Assembly (NCBI GenBank): GCA_907165065.1
Contig: OU015525.1
Span: 32,524,037-32,588,036 of the forward strand
Direction of reading: 5' to 3'
Source: Caprimulgus europaeus
Taxonomy: Eukaryota > Chordata > Aves > Caprimulgiformes > Caprimulgidae
Length of the DNA: 64,000 nucleotides
Made by a program: the position numbers and the translations under genes. Positions 40,480 through 51,900 of this stretch are shown piece after piece (the first letter of the stretch is position 1; each line of letters opens with the position of its first letter). The notes under the pieces are model-generated. The model ran no database searches. It was not told where the DNA came from and saw only the letters and a list, made by a program, of their open reading frames with translations.

Positions 40480-40807
40480 TATGAAAAGTGGTTACAATGA
40501 TACTAAATAGGGATTAGCACAGAAGAGGTCCAGACTATCAGGCAGAGCAAAATGGAGAACTCAACATCAGAGTAAAAGAGATGGGATGACATTCAACAGT
40601 AGGAAGTGTGAAGTTTAGGACTAATAGCAAGACTTTGGTGGTTACAGAGTGGAAACAATAGAGAAAGAAGATAACACTTGGTACTATTAACCAGTCACGT
40701 GAAATATTTGAACAACCAATGTGAAGAGGCTACCAAAATGAAACATATGATCTGAGGTTGTGCCAAGTAATGTACTTCCAATAGAGACAGGAAAGCAATA
40801 ATACTAT
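40480..40807 (+). mobile_element. Old LINE (CR1/L3-like) remnant, left part
   Basis: The sequence carries diverged LINE text, for example GGGATGACATTCAACAGTAGGAAGTG, which resembles the CR1 R-FNKAKC region, and it ends in GCAATAATACTAT. It is interrupted by the solo LTR. Beyond the LTR the text resumes as TGTAGAAGATATTGGTGAGATCTCACC, which fits the next part of the same LINE region. The assignment is by resemblance only and boundaries are approximate. Confidence 0.45.
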
Positions 40808-41410
40808 TGTGGTGGGTTGACCTTGCCTGAATTCCAGGTGCCCACCAAGCCACTCTATCCTCCTCCTCCTCAGCAGGATGGGGAGGGGAGAAAATAAGAT
40901 GGAACAACAAAAAAACCCAAACTCATGAGTTGAGACAAAAGGCAATTTAATAGAAGCAAAGCAAAGCAAAGCTGCACGTGCAGAAGCAAAATAACAAAAT
41001 ATTTACTCTCCACTTTCCATCAGCAGGTGATGTTTGACCACTTCCCAGGAAGTAGGGTTTCATATGCGTTGCAGTTCCTGGAGAACAAATGGAAATAACG
41101 AATGCCCCCCCTTCCCTCTCCATTCTCCTTGCTTTTTATTTCTGAGCAGACATCATATGGTATGGAATATCCCTTTGGTCAGTTTGGATCAGGTGTCCTG
41201 GCTATGTCCAATCCCAAGACCTTCTCCACCCCAGCCTACTGAGTGGGCAGAAATGTTGGAGAGCCAGCCTTGATGATGTGGGAGCACTGCTCGGCAGTAA
41301 CCAAATACATTGGTGTGTTACCAACACCTTTCTAGCTACTAATAAAAAAACACAGCACTATGAGGGCTGCTATGGGGAAAATTAAATCCATCCCAGCTAG
41401 AGGCAATACA
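40808..41410 (+). mobile_element. Solo LTR of an avian endogenous retrovirus with 5-bp target-site duplication
   Basis: The element is 603 bp, starts TGTGGTGGGTTGACC and ends GGCAATACA, with the TG...CA termini of retroviral LTRs. The flanking bases ACTAT occur immediately before (40803-40807) and after it (41411-41415), a 5-bp target-site duplication as in ERVL-class integrations. It contains GCCACTCTATCC, a GGTATGGAATATCC block and an AATAAA at 41341-41346. There is no internal region, so it arose by LTR-LTR recombination. The element is a relic with no retroviral open frame. Assignment to ERVL is by the duplication length and my recollection of the avian family. Confidence 0.85.
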
Positions 41411-41443
41411 ACTATTGTAGAAGATATTGGTGAGATCTCACCT
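41411..41443 (+). mobile_element. Old LINE remnant, right part
   Basis: The short continuation after the solo LTR (TGTAGAAGATATTGGTGAGATCTCACC) resembles the CR1/L3 sequence that codes for the conserved LVRPHLE-like region. It is cut off by the next CR1 insertion. Possible further continuation lies beyond 41621 (GAAATTAAAAGAAGCATAAAG-like text). Low confidence. Confidence 0.4.
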
Positions 41444-41620
41444 AGAATCATAGACTCATAGAATGGTATGAGTTGGAAAGGACCTTTCAAGGTCATCTAG
41501 TCCAACCCCCCACTACAGTGAGCTGAGACACCTTCCACTAGATCAGTTTGTTCAGAGCCCTGTCCAGCCTGACCCTGAATGTTTCCAGGGCTGTGGCTTC
41601 TACTACCTCTCTGGACAACC
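41444..41620 (-). mobile_element. Short CR1 3' end fragment (minus strand)
   Basis: AGAATCATAGACTCATAGAA (reverse complement of the octamer tail) is followed by GGTCATCTAGTCCAACCCCC and CR1 terminal sequence. It closely resembles the fragment at 34800-34973 and is probably the same subfamily. It is inserted 33 bp after the solo LTR. Confidence 0.93.
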
Positions 41621-43925
41621 AGAAGTATTGCTATCTGTTTACCAGAAAGTTGTTTAGAAATTAAAAGAAGCATAAAGAAGTGAACTTGCCTATAGAAGAG
41701 GAAGAGTGTGTTTAGCTTCAGCTATTATGTGCAGAATAGCTCACTTTCCTTAGTCCATGTGCTGAGCTTATAGTCTTGTAACTGTGTTAGAGAAGTACTT
41801 GGTTTGAGCTGCTAGAGTCTGCCTCTGACAAATTTGTTCTTAGAATACTTTACCTAAGAAAAAAATGTAGAACATGTAGGCAGAAAAAGTGGTTCTCACA
41901 AAGGTGGTCTTCAATCTGTAAGACTAATCTTTCTTTTTCCTGCAGTCTTGCAAGAGTCTCTGAAAAAAGGTTCCTCCAAGCAATGATTCAGAACACATAA
42001 AATTAAGCTACTACTCCAAACTGACTGAAGTTCATGAAGTTGATGTGTCTGTGTAGTGGTTTTCCTTTTGCAGTATTCAAACAATTGTATGTGTAATGCA
42101 AATGACTAGGAGAACTTAGGACAACAAAAAATGGAAGTTTCCAGTATATTTTACTGCCTAGCTACTTGGGGAATGCAGAGAACAGAGACATATATATAGT
42201 CAGATTTTTTAGTAGATGAAGTGTGTCAAGTTGTTTTGTCAGCACATGCATTTATAGTAAACCCTTGACCTGATTCATGGATGGACTGTATGAAATGTGA
42301 GCTGTTAGAGTCAGAGGAATGGAATTTCTCCCAGAAGAAGAGGAAAGACGGACTGGTCTACCACTGTAACCTACATTGAAGTGGAAAATGTGAAACTGAA
42401 TGTAGAAGTTAAGAGCCACTTAAATTCAAATCAACCACGCCAACCTATATCCCCATCTTCTAAAGAACAAAGGGTGCATCTGAGTGAAGCTTAACCAGCA
42501 TTATGAATTTGATAGAGAAAAATATAAAACTTTATTTTAAGAAAATCTACATAATTAAGTAGATAAAATAATACACTATTGACTTGAAAATATATGTTTC
42601 TTCATCCAAAATATCATTCTTTCTTCCATAAATGTTTAGAAGATAATTTACGTTGCAGCCTTCATCAGTGGAATTTCTCTAAAACACAATCTTTTGAGTG
42701 TTAACAGTCCCAGCAAATATCTGACATCACGAGCTTGAAGTGTTGTATTTTAGAACATATTTTTATCAGGGTATATATCAAACCCAAATAATCCTCAGGC
42801 CGAAACTTTTTATATTCTAGAGCTTTTTCTCCCATGAATTCATGAGAGATTTGCCTTGATAGCTCCTATTAACACAAGTGAGAGTTGCAAGCCAATCCCC
42901 TATGCATTATTTGAAGAACTTATCTCAAAGCATTGCCCAAAGCAAACTTTTATGATAGCTTGGCACCCCTGGGAGCAGGGATTTATAACGGCAACAACTG
43001 AAAAAGAACCTAATCTATAGTTTAGTGGTGGGAATAAGAGTACTGTTATACGTTTTCAGTTATTATGCTGCTGAACTTGAACTCCAAATTGTTTCCTTCT
43101 TGAAGAAATATTTGAAGTAGTTTTATTGAAATAACTATTATAATGCTTTAAAGTTTCTGAAGTATTTTAGTATTATCTCAGATTTCAACCTTTCTTTCCA
43201 TTCCCCAGTCAAATGACACAATATGTAACATGAATTATTAAGAGAACTTACATAAAACCCTTGAAAAACCATCATGTAAAGCAACAAACACTCTCGTATG
43301 TATACCTTTAAAGTAATGTTTTCCTAATATCTATACATGTAATCTATTAATGGCAGTTTTCATTGTAATAAAGGATCTAACTTGTTCTTTGGGAAATCAT
43401 CTGTGTTTTAAAAACTTCCAAAAGGAAATAAGAAATGGTAGGGACTATTAAACTAAATGGCATGAGTAGTGCTCTGCAAATTATCTTGTCAATAATGCAG
43501 CCCAACATTTAAAAAAAAAAAAACAAGGCTAATAAAAGCATCTAAATTAAACTCTGTTTAAATCTGGGATTTTAGAAAGTCTTTTAACATGGCATATATT
43601 GTCACTTTGTAATTTTAGAATTTTTCCTAGGTTTGAAAAAATACTAACAAAAAGTTAACTTAGAGTGGGAGGTTGATACTAGATTTTTCATGATTGATTT
43701 TCAATCTTATGGCAAGGAAAAAAAAGTTTTCATAAAGTACATAATGGTGTAGTATTTTGTTTCCCAAATGAAGCAAGAATTTTTATTTATAAAAATAGGT
43801 TTTGAAAAATCTTGAAAAATGAACAGATTTTGATGTAGTCTAATCCTCTTTGAGCCCATGTACAATAGTATAGTTTGTAGCTTGAGAAATGCCCTTTCAC
43901 TGAAGAGAATTCCTTTCACTCAAAG
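41621..43925. other. Intergenic, unassigned
   Basis: AT-rich unique sequence with a poly-A run near 43511. No gene was seen. Its start may be the continuation of the old LINE remnant. Confidence 0.45.
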
Positions 43926-44139
43926 TCACAGAATCACAGAATGGTTGAGGTTGGAAGGGACCTCTGGAGGTCATCTGGTCTAACATGCCATTCAAGGAGG
44001 GCCACCTACAGCTGGTTGCACAGGACAATGTCCCGATGGTTTTTGAATATCTCCAAGAAGGGAAGATCTACAACCTCTCTGGGCAACTTGCACCAGTGCT
44101 TGGTCACCCTCATGCTGAAAAAGTATTTCCTGATGTCCA
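43926..44139 (-). mobile_element. Outer CR1 LINE, 3' segment (interrupted by a nested CR1)
   Basis: The minus-strand CR1 3' end begins CACAGAATCACAGAATGGTT and runs to TTCCTGATGTCCA. The next part of the same element resumes at 44553 (CAGAGGGAACC), the continuation expected for this CR1 subfamily. The break is caused by the inner copy. Confidence 0.88.
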
Positions 44140-44552
44140 CAGAATCATAGAATCATAGAATGGTTAGGGTTGGAAGGGACCTTAAAGATCATCTATATCG
44201 TCCTTAAACACTTCCAAGGAGGGGGCATCCACAACTTCCTTGGGCAACCTGTTCCAGTGTCTCACCACCCTCGCAGTGAAGAATTTCTTCCTAATATCTA
44301 ATCTAAACCTACCTTCTTTCAGATTAAAGCCCTTTTTCTGTCATTAACTGCCCTTATGAAAAGTCTCTCCTCAGCTTTCTTGTGGGCCTCCTTCAGGTAC
44401 TGGAAGGCAGCTATAAGATCTCCCCAGAGCCTTCTTTTCTTGAGGCTGAACAGCCCCAACTCTCTCAGCCTGTCCTCATAGAAGAGGTGCCCCAGCCCTC
44501 GGATCATCCTTGTGGCCCTCTTCTGGACTCGTTCTAACTGGTCCAGATCTCT
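44140..44552 (-). mobile_element. Inner CR1 LINE nested inside another CR1
   Basis: A 5'-truncated CR1 in the same orientation, complete at its 3' end, with the octamer tail CAGAATCATAGAATCATAGA at 44140. Minus-strand coding remnants read RDLDQLERVQKRATRMIRGLGHLFYEDRLRELGLFSLKKRRLWGDLI. The outer element's text is continuous if this segment is skipped. Inner and outer CR1 reading frames are joined in frame across the 5' junction. Confidence 0.88.
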
Positions 44553-45173
44553 CAGAGGGAACCTCCTGTGTTTCACTGTGTGCCCACTGCCTCTGGTCCT
44601 GTCATTGGGCACCATTGAAAACAGTGTGGCCCTGTCCTTTTTGCATCCTGCCTTTGGGTATTTATAGGCACTCTTCTTGAGTCTGAATAATCCCAGCTTG
44701 CTCAGCCTTTCATCATAAAAGAGATACTTCAATGTTTTACTCATCTTTGTGGTCCTTCGCTGGACTCTCTCCAGTATGTTCACATCTCTCCTTTACTAGG
44801 GAGCCCAGAACTGGACACAATACTTTGGATGTGCCTTGCTAGGGCTAAGAAGAGGGGAAGGATCTGCTTCCTCAACCTGTTGACAACACTCTTAATTCAG
44901 CTCAGGACACCATTAGCCTTCTTTGCTGCAAGGCATGTTACTGGCTCACGGAAGACCCTCATGTCCTTTGCCATACTTTCCAGTTGGGTGGCCTCCTGCA
45001 TGTACTGGTGCCTGAGGTTGTTCCTCCCCAGCTGCAGGACTTTGCACTTCCCCTTCTCGAGCTTCACGATGTTCCTGTCAACTCATTTTCCCAGCCTGTC
45101 AGGGTCCCTCTGGATGGCAGCACAACCCTCTGGTGTATCAGCCACCCTTCCTAGTTTTGTGTCTTCAGCAAAT
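44553..45173 (-). mobile_element. Outer CR1 LINE, 5' segment
   Basis: Continues the outer CR1 upstream (minus strand), with NILERVQRRTTKMSKTLKYLFYDERLSKLGLF and further CR1 text up to the LAKDTKLGRVADTPEG-like region. It ends abruptly at about 45173, its 5' truncation point. No intact reading frame spans it. Confidence 0.88.
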
Positions 45174-47729
45174 AGAGATATTAATGAAAATGTTCTGAGT
45201 TTTCTTCTTTCATTGTCTCCAAGCATCTTTATCTTATTCTCTCCATTTTTTTACTAGGTCTCTTGTGCCTCCAACAACAGGAAATGATCGAGGCATGCTG
45301 ACTGGTATGAATATTCCTAAAACAAATTGAATTCTAAACAATAGAAAATCTGAATTGAGTAGGAAATGCAATCTAGGTTATACTGCAAAGGCAGAGAAAG
45401 GTATAATGGAAAGACTAAGTTAGCAGCCAGCTCATTAACTGCTGTCATCTCGCATGTATTCATACATAATACTCCAAACTCCACTATCCTTGTTGATGTT
45501 GGGGGCTTAAGAACTAAAAGTTGGGGTGAGAAGAACTGTGCTTCCTTATATTAATGAAATTCTTACACCAGTCAAATGGATGCTGTGTTACAAATAACTT
45601 CCACTCTGAACCATTCCTGGTATAATATAGGTTTAATATGAAAAACAAAAAAAAAAAAAAAAAAAGAATTTGTGTACTCTCCTCATAAAAATACATTGAG
45701 ATGAATCCAAGACACAAAATCTGTTGCATTTACTGTAGTTACAACAATGGCAAATTTGTGCTGTTTGTCTGGAAACAAGTTTTTACTGCACATCAGGAAA
45801 GATAAGATCATGCAAGTATACACTCTTTTGGTCATTTATTTTGAAATGTTAATTTTATAAGAAAAATATCTGTAATAACTGGGCTATGTTAATGCATTGT
45901 TCAATTAACTTCCATTTATGGGAATATTGATACAACTGACCTATTATTTCCTGCCAGTCATTATTGTTCTTAAACTATTTTAACCTGGTTTACTTATCTG
46001 TGCAAGAAGGTTGTACTTTGTACAGTGGTAAAAGACAAAAAAATATTTGGTTTTGTTTCAATAAATTACTCCCCAATTTCTTTGTCAAAATACTAGATTT
46101 TGATATGTGACTTCTACATCTCCTAATATATGCATAAAATGGCACGTATGTTCATACTATACATGGGTATCTGTATATCTCAGTTCCCTTCCCTGCTTCA
46201 TATAGTATTAACTTACAAACCTTAATCTTTCTAACAAGAAGCTAACAGATTCCAGGGCTTTTCTTTAATGATAATTATACTTTTTTCTCTCCTTCTAACA
46301 TAGTTGACAGTCAGATTAATGATTCAAAATATTTTGTCTAAATGAAGATGACCAATCTCTTTATCTGTGAAGTGTCTTCATCTATACAAAAAGTGACACA
46401 CACATCCTTTTGTGCTGTTTGAAATATTGTAGTTGCCTGAAATAAATTATAGCAGTTTCATTTTTCTTGGTATCTACATTGAAGTAGTATACTACATAAA
46501 CAGAAAAATCATATTGACCCTGAATATATTTGTAACACTATTTCATATTATGGACATATTCTGATTTCACTTACTCTGATCTCAACTTGGGAAGTTGCTT
46601 ACCAAGGGAATAAATTGAGAAAGAAGTCTAGATCACTGTAATGAAAATCAGTGTTAATATATATCCCATACTTTCTGTCAATAGAAAGCAAACAAGTTGC
46701 TATCTATTTTGAATACTATCATTAAAATATTATATACAAAATAAGCTGTCATGAGTTTTCTGTATTCAGACTAAATATTTCTGAATTGTTCTGAACTTAG
46801 TTCCATTTAAACCCTAGTTTCATTATTTCTTATACCAGTAGAATTCAAGCTTATTTATTAAAACCTGAGGGCCCATCACATGACAGGTTGTAATCAATAA
46901 AACTTTTGCCAACTGATGTTACTCTGCATGTCAAGTCATATTGCTACAGTTCTGTCTCTAGGATGTTACAAAGTGCTTGCTTGTTTGCTATGTTCTTTTC
47001 TACCTTCTTAGCACTGACCGAGGAATTGTTTCTTATAGCTATAGCAACAGGAAAAACCAAATCATATTCCACCCATTTCTAACAAAAGACAAAAACAGAC
47101 CAACAAGAGCAATAGAAAATTCTGCTCGAATGCACCAAGTGTTATTGCATTGCCTCAGATACATTATGCAAACTAAATAAATTACCTTCTGGTAAGAAAC
47201 TTGCTTGATCACTTAGTCACGTCAGTTTTTTGCCAAACCTGACTGATTCAAGCAAAAATACTAACCAACCAATCAACCCACAAGCTATATTTGACATTGT
47301 CAGATCATCTCAAACACTGCAGCATTCATACGAATTAGTTTAGTATACATATTTTAAGGAATAACCTAAATTTTATTTATAGGAATTTTTTTCTCTATAT
47401 TGAGAAAGTTAGGGAAGAGAGGGTCCTGTTGAAGGAAGAAGATGTAAGAACAGAATCATCAAGGATAATGTGGTAAGTTTGATGGTAGAGATTCACAAGA
47501 GACCGATGAGGCCAAGATAAGTACTGTCCTTAATATGCACTACAGAAGCCAATTCTATGACTCTTCGGGGATCAACTGTTTAAAGCTGGTTTTGTTAATC
47601 TAATATGTATTTACATATATCCAGAGACAGGAAAGGATTTCTGTTGCCATTTGGTTTTTGACAACTGGTCTGCTATTTAGTTCTCATACATTCCTTCATT
47701 AATGTCTTGGACATTGCAGGAAAAGAAGA
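45174..47729. other. Intergenic, unassigned
   Basis: AT-rich unique sequence with a poly-A run (45647-45665). No gene or recognisable repeat was found. Confidence 0.45.
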
Positions 47730-48020
47730 CAAGACACGAGGAATGTGGTTTAAGTAGGCCGTGACTTCATAAATAACACATCTGGGAACCATCTGGCAAT
47801 GACTCCTCCAGTGCAGGTCATACTTCCTTTGTAATCCATACCACGTGGTGGCAAACTGCCATCAGCCCTCCACCCTGCTAATATGGCCTTAGCATCACTC
47901 CTGGGATCCATGGGCCCCCTTCCCCTGAAGAGGACTGAAAATAGAAAAAGGAGGCTGTATCTCAACTCAAACGTAGCCCCAACCTTCTTTGCAGTCTTCT
48001 GTTCTCTTCCCACTTCTGAT
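47730..48020. other. Unrecognised GC-richer island containing a CACGTG palindrome
   Basis: This 300-bp block is distinctly GC-richer than its surroundings and has several CGs and an E-box palindrome ACCACGTGGT (47840-47849). The minus strand is open for 87 codons (47750-48013), ending in GMDYKGSMTCTGGVIARWFPDVLFMKSRPT. I do not recognise this protein. It could be an old retroposed fragment, an unlisted repeat or a regulatory element. Confidence 0.4.
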
Positions 48021-51000
48021 CACAGTTTATCATAAAGTGGACACCTCAGTGAATAATTACCTTCACTGGACATTTGCTACAATGAGGCAAAATCTTTTCT
48101 ACCCCAGCCAGATTCTCACATTGTCAATAACTGCTTCCATTGGAACAGCCAGCATCATATTCCCTTTCAAGTCAGAAATTTGAACAGAATATAGAATTCA
48201 ACTGAATGCACATTCCAAATGAATAGTTATCTGACTTTTCTTTTCAGCTAATTTATAAATCAGTCAAATTACTGTGATCACCTAAACCTTCTGGTGTGGT
48301 GTCCCGAAATCATAGGTATTTTGCTGTAATATGATCCAGCTGTACTTGTGACCTCTTGTCGTAATCTCAATTCTGCCATTATTTTTTCCCTCCATTGGTT
48401 TTATCATGATTTAGTTGGATGCATTCATGCAGCCTCTCTCTCATCCTGAATGAATCAGAGCTATCTCTGACCCCCTGCTATGCCTCCTCAGTTGGGCTAA
48501 TACCTACATGAAAGCTAACAGATCAACTTCCGCAAAAACTAGCTTCCTGATGCAAGCCAAACACACACTATTAGCCAGACAATCTATTTACAGTCTGACA
48601 TGTCATTCTGAAAAATAGGCTGAACATTGATGCTACTGAAACTGTCCCCTCCACACTCATGTGTGATCTCAGATATTATCAGACACAACCACAGTCTTTT
48701 GGGTAGCTGTTGTTATGTCTGCTTTAGATGCTATAATTTTCATTTGGAATGCAGAAGAACGTGATTTATGATGGTAATGTCTATAGTACATATTCTTTGA
48801 CATTAACATTAAGTTAAATATGCTTTATGAGTTAACTGCTTTCTATGGCAGTTAGTGGCATGGCATCAGTTGACCTCTATTCTTGTCACATCTCAATAAT
48901 TTGAGAAAATCTTACATTATTGTAAAGCAGAAATTTACTTCATCACCCCTTAAAAAAAAAAAACCAAAACCAAACAAACCCAATATTCTTAGAAACAGAG
49001 GAACTGTAAGATGCAAAAGGCAGTTTTTCTTCATTTTTCAAATGCCTGATTTGTAGATACCTAAGTCAAGGCTCTACCAGAATTGTTTTCTACCAATTAT
49101 TGAGAAACTCTGCAACTGTCCCATCCTCAGACCTACTTAAATCTAATATAAACTTTCTCTTAAGCTGATATACACCTAAAATAATTCTGATCAATACTAA
49201 TATAAAAGAAAAAAAATAACAGATTGCCTCATACTCCTAACAAATAAAGATGGAAAATGGAAATTTGTAATATTTTATATATTGTCTTTCTCCACATAGG
49301 GAAAGTGAATTAAATTATTCTTGCTTACACATTTCTGGATGTTTTGAATATTGGCAAAATTTCTGCCCGAAATCAAGATTCCGGAGGCCAACAGTATCTG
49401 AATAGGCTCCTTGCTGGCCCCCAGCACGGTCCTAATTGCTATCTCTTTCCCTCCTTGACTGATCTGAAAAATATTAATCTTATTTTTCATTAGTCCCTAA
49501 AAATAAAATTAGTACTATTTATGTAAATGGGAAATTTTACTTGCTTCAAAAGATATCAATCTATCTTAAATGTCTGTTATGGCTGACTGTAATGCTAATC
49601 TTCCATTTAAAGTTAAAAATAATAAATAAACAAAAATCAAGACCTCTCCAGAAATAAGTCCCCCACTTTTACAGTCTGAGTATTTATTGGTTTGATCTGC
49701 CAAAACAACCTGGACTTTTCACTAAAAGGTGGAATTAGACAGAAATCTACTTAATAAGGTTCTAACTCATCAGTATATGAAGCACAGTGCAGAAAAAAAA
49801 AAAAGAAAAAAAGAAAAAAAAAAAGGGTGGGTTAGACTCCTGGCCCCTGGAAAATGAGGGGAGACATCATTTCACAGGCTCTTGAGCAAGTCCTACTGGT
49901 ATGACTGACAGATGTTAGCAAACATACAATCCTTTGGACACACAAAAGCAGGTAAACACATGACAAGGGTTTCTGCTCCTTGCCTTCTTATAGCAGCTTT
50001 TTCTTCTATCACCAGTCAGGTGCCAAGAGAGATATTTTCTATAGAGGTATATATACATATGTATATATATATGTAGAATCTCCTTGAGGGGAACCACTCA
50101 CTGGATGAACATGAGCAAAGAAGTCAAATCCTCTGCTTCACCACCCAGCCACAGCACCCTCCTCCTGTCTTCTCCACACTCGTGAAGAGACTGAGTGGCC
50201 AAAAAGAATATGGGCTAAAAACTTATGATATATAAAAGCCAAAGTCTCTCTTGACTTAGGCTGTTTCCCTAGCCTCTGAAAATGCGGAATGCGTTCTTCA
50301 GATGGACAGTGCAAAAGGCGGTTGTTACGATACAAACCAAAAAAAAAAAAAAAAGCTAGCATTTTGGTTCTGAAGATTTTGCTTGTTCCTAGAGCTTTGT
50401 ATAATCATATCATTCCCTAATTGCTACTGAGAGACTGTGCTTTGAGTTGCAAACTGATGAGAAGAGCAATAATTAAGAGGGTATACCAAGTACATCTGCC
50501 TTAAGCAAAAGTAATTTGCAATACTGAATTAATGTATTCTTTGTCTATCAGTGATATTTGGTGCCACATTTGCTTCTGTTACTGTTTTGGGCATATGTAT
50601 TTATTCTGACTGATTCTGTCTCCCCTGAGTGTCTTATTTCCCCAGTCTCATGGTTTGTTGGGGGTTTTTTGGGGTTTTTTTGTTTGTCTTTTTTTCCTGG
50701 ATAAATGCAAAAATAAATATGCCAGAAGAATGCCTCTCTGATACTTTGCACAGTATCAAAAGGCATTTTTTAATTATTACTTACCAGAAACTCATAAAAT
50801 ACATACATATTTTTTGTCAGAGACAAGTTTTCTCTGAAGTAAAACTTATTTTTTAATTAATTTTATTTTAAAAGTGTCCTTTTCCTCCTAATTTTATCTA
50901 TTTCAAGCTTTTGTTCAACTATTGCTTCAATAAGTTTTCTCATGATTCCAACAGATGCAACTATTTTGAGGTCAATTTAATTAATTAGAGAGTATTATTT

Positions 51001-51559
51001 TAAGTATTATTTTACCTAAACATGTTTCCTGAAGGTCTTTCCACCTCACAAACTGGCAAAGACTAAACCTGCAACAGGATTTAGGTGTTGAAATATAGAC
51101 TATTGCAGCACTTTTAGTATCCTACCACTATCCCATTTCCCAATGCAAGGCATGAGATGAGCTAGGTTCTTAGCAGTTGACTCAAAGCAGCTAAAAATGA
51201 GTGGAGAGCCCCCCACTTTAAGCTAAGGATGTATGCATGTTGCCTATACTGTGTCACTCACAGGAACTTAAGCTGAGCATGAATTTAGACCACAATAAAG
51301 TGCTTCCTTCTATTCTGGAGTCACATCTGGAAACCCTTTCCTGAATGAGGCACCTATACCAAGTCAATCATTTCCTGAAAAATAAAATCTATAGGGAGTT
51401 TTTGGTTCCATTAAACCCAGCTGTCTAGAGGTTAAAGCATCTGACTACTTTAACTACATGAAAAGATGTAGGTGATCTACGTTTAACTGTGTCTCTCCAT
51501 GCCTTGCTCGGAGCATACTCCTGCCTGTTGGGATAATACACTAGCCATAAGGGTATAGT
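48021..51559. other. Intergenic, unassigned with simple repeats
   Basis: AT-rich sequence with A-rich runs (48953-48980, 49793-49824 and 50338-50354), a 20-bp TA-rich palindrome centred on CATATG (50049-50068) and G/T runs (50658-50690). No gene was seen. Confidence 0.45.
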
Positions 51560-51900
51560 ATATTTTGGAATTCCTAGTTGCTTTTAAAGCCTTTTTGTAT
51601 AAACTACTTACATATTCACTTGGAGCATGGAATGGGAGCTGGATTTCCCCAGTGAGTGATTTAACCACCAGGCATTCTAACGCTCTCTCTGGCCTAATGA
51701 ATATTTCATATTTTATTCTGAGAAACAACATATTATGCAATCATTCAATTAAGCACTGTCTCATAATGCATATGCACAAGGTGTTATTCATGAATAACAC
51801 CGCTGAAGCTGAGAGGCTTGTTTTGTTCTTCATTATTAAGCACTACATCTTTATCGTTCCGCTGTTGAAAGCAGAGCTCATGTTTGAAAACAGAGTATCA
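51560..51900. promoter_or_regulatory. Candidate conserved non-coding element with a perfect 22-bp palindrome
   Basis: The unique sequence has many homeodomain/POU-like motifs: CCTAATGAATATT, TATTATGCAATCATT, TCAATTAAGCACT and TAATGCATATGCAC. A perfect palindrome lies at 51780-51801, with core TTATTCATGAATAA flanked symmetrically by GGTG and CACC on its two sides. Such clustering is typical of developmental enhancers in vertebrate gene deserts like the one beside ZFHX4. Enhancer function is an inference and no alignment could be run. Confidence 0.4.

Noticed and set aside
50049..50068. 20-bp palindrome TATATACATATGTATATA and neighbours
   Set aside because: It is a by-product of alternating TA-rich simple sequence, unlike the palindrome at 51780-51801.
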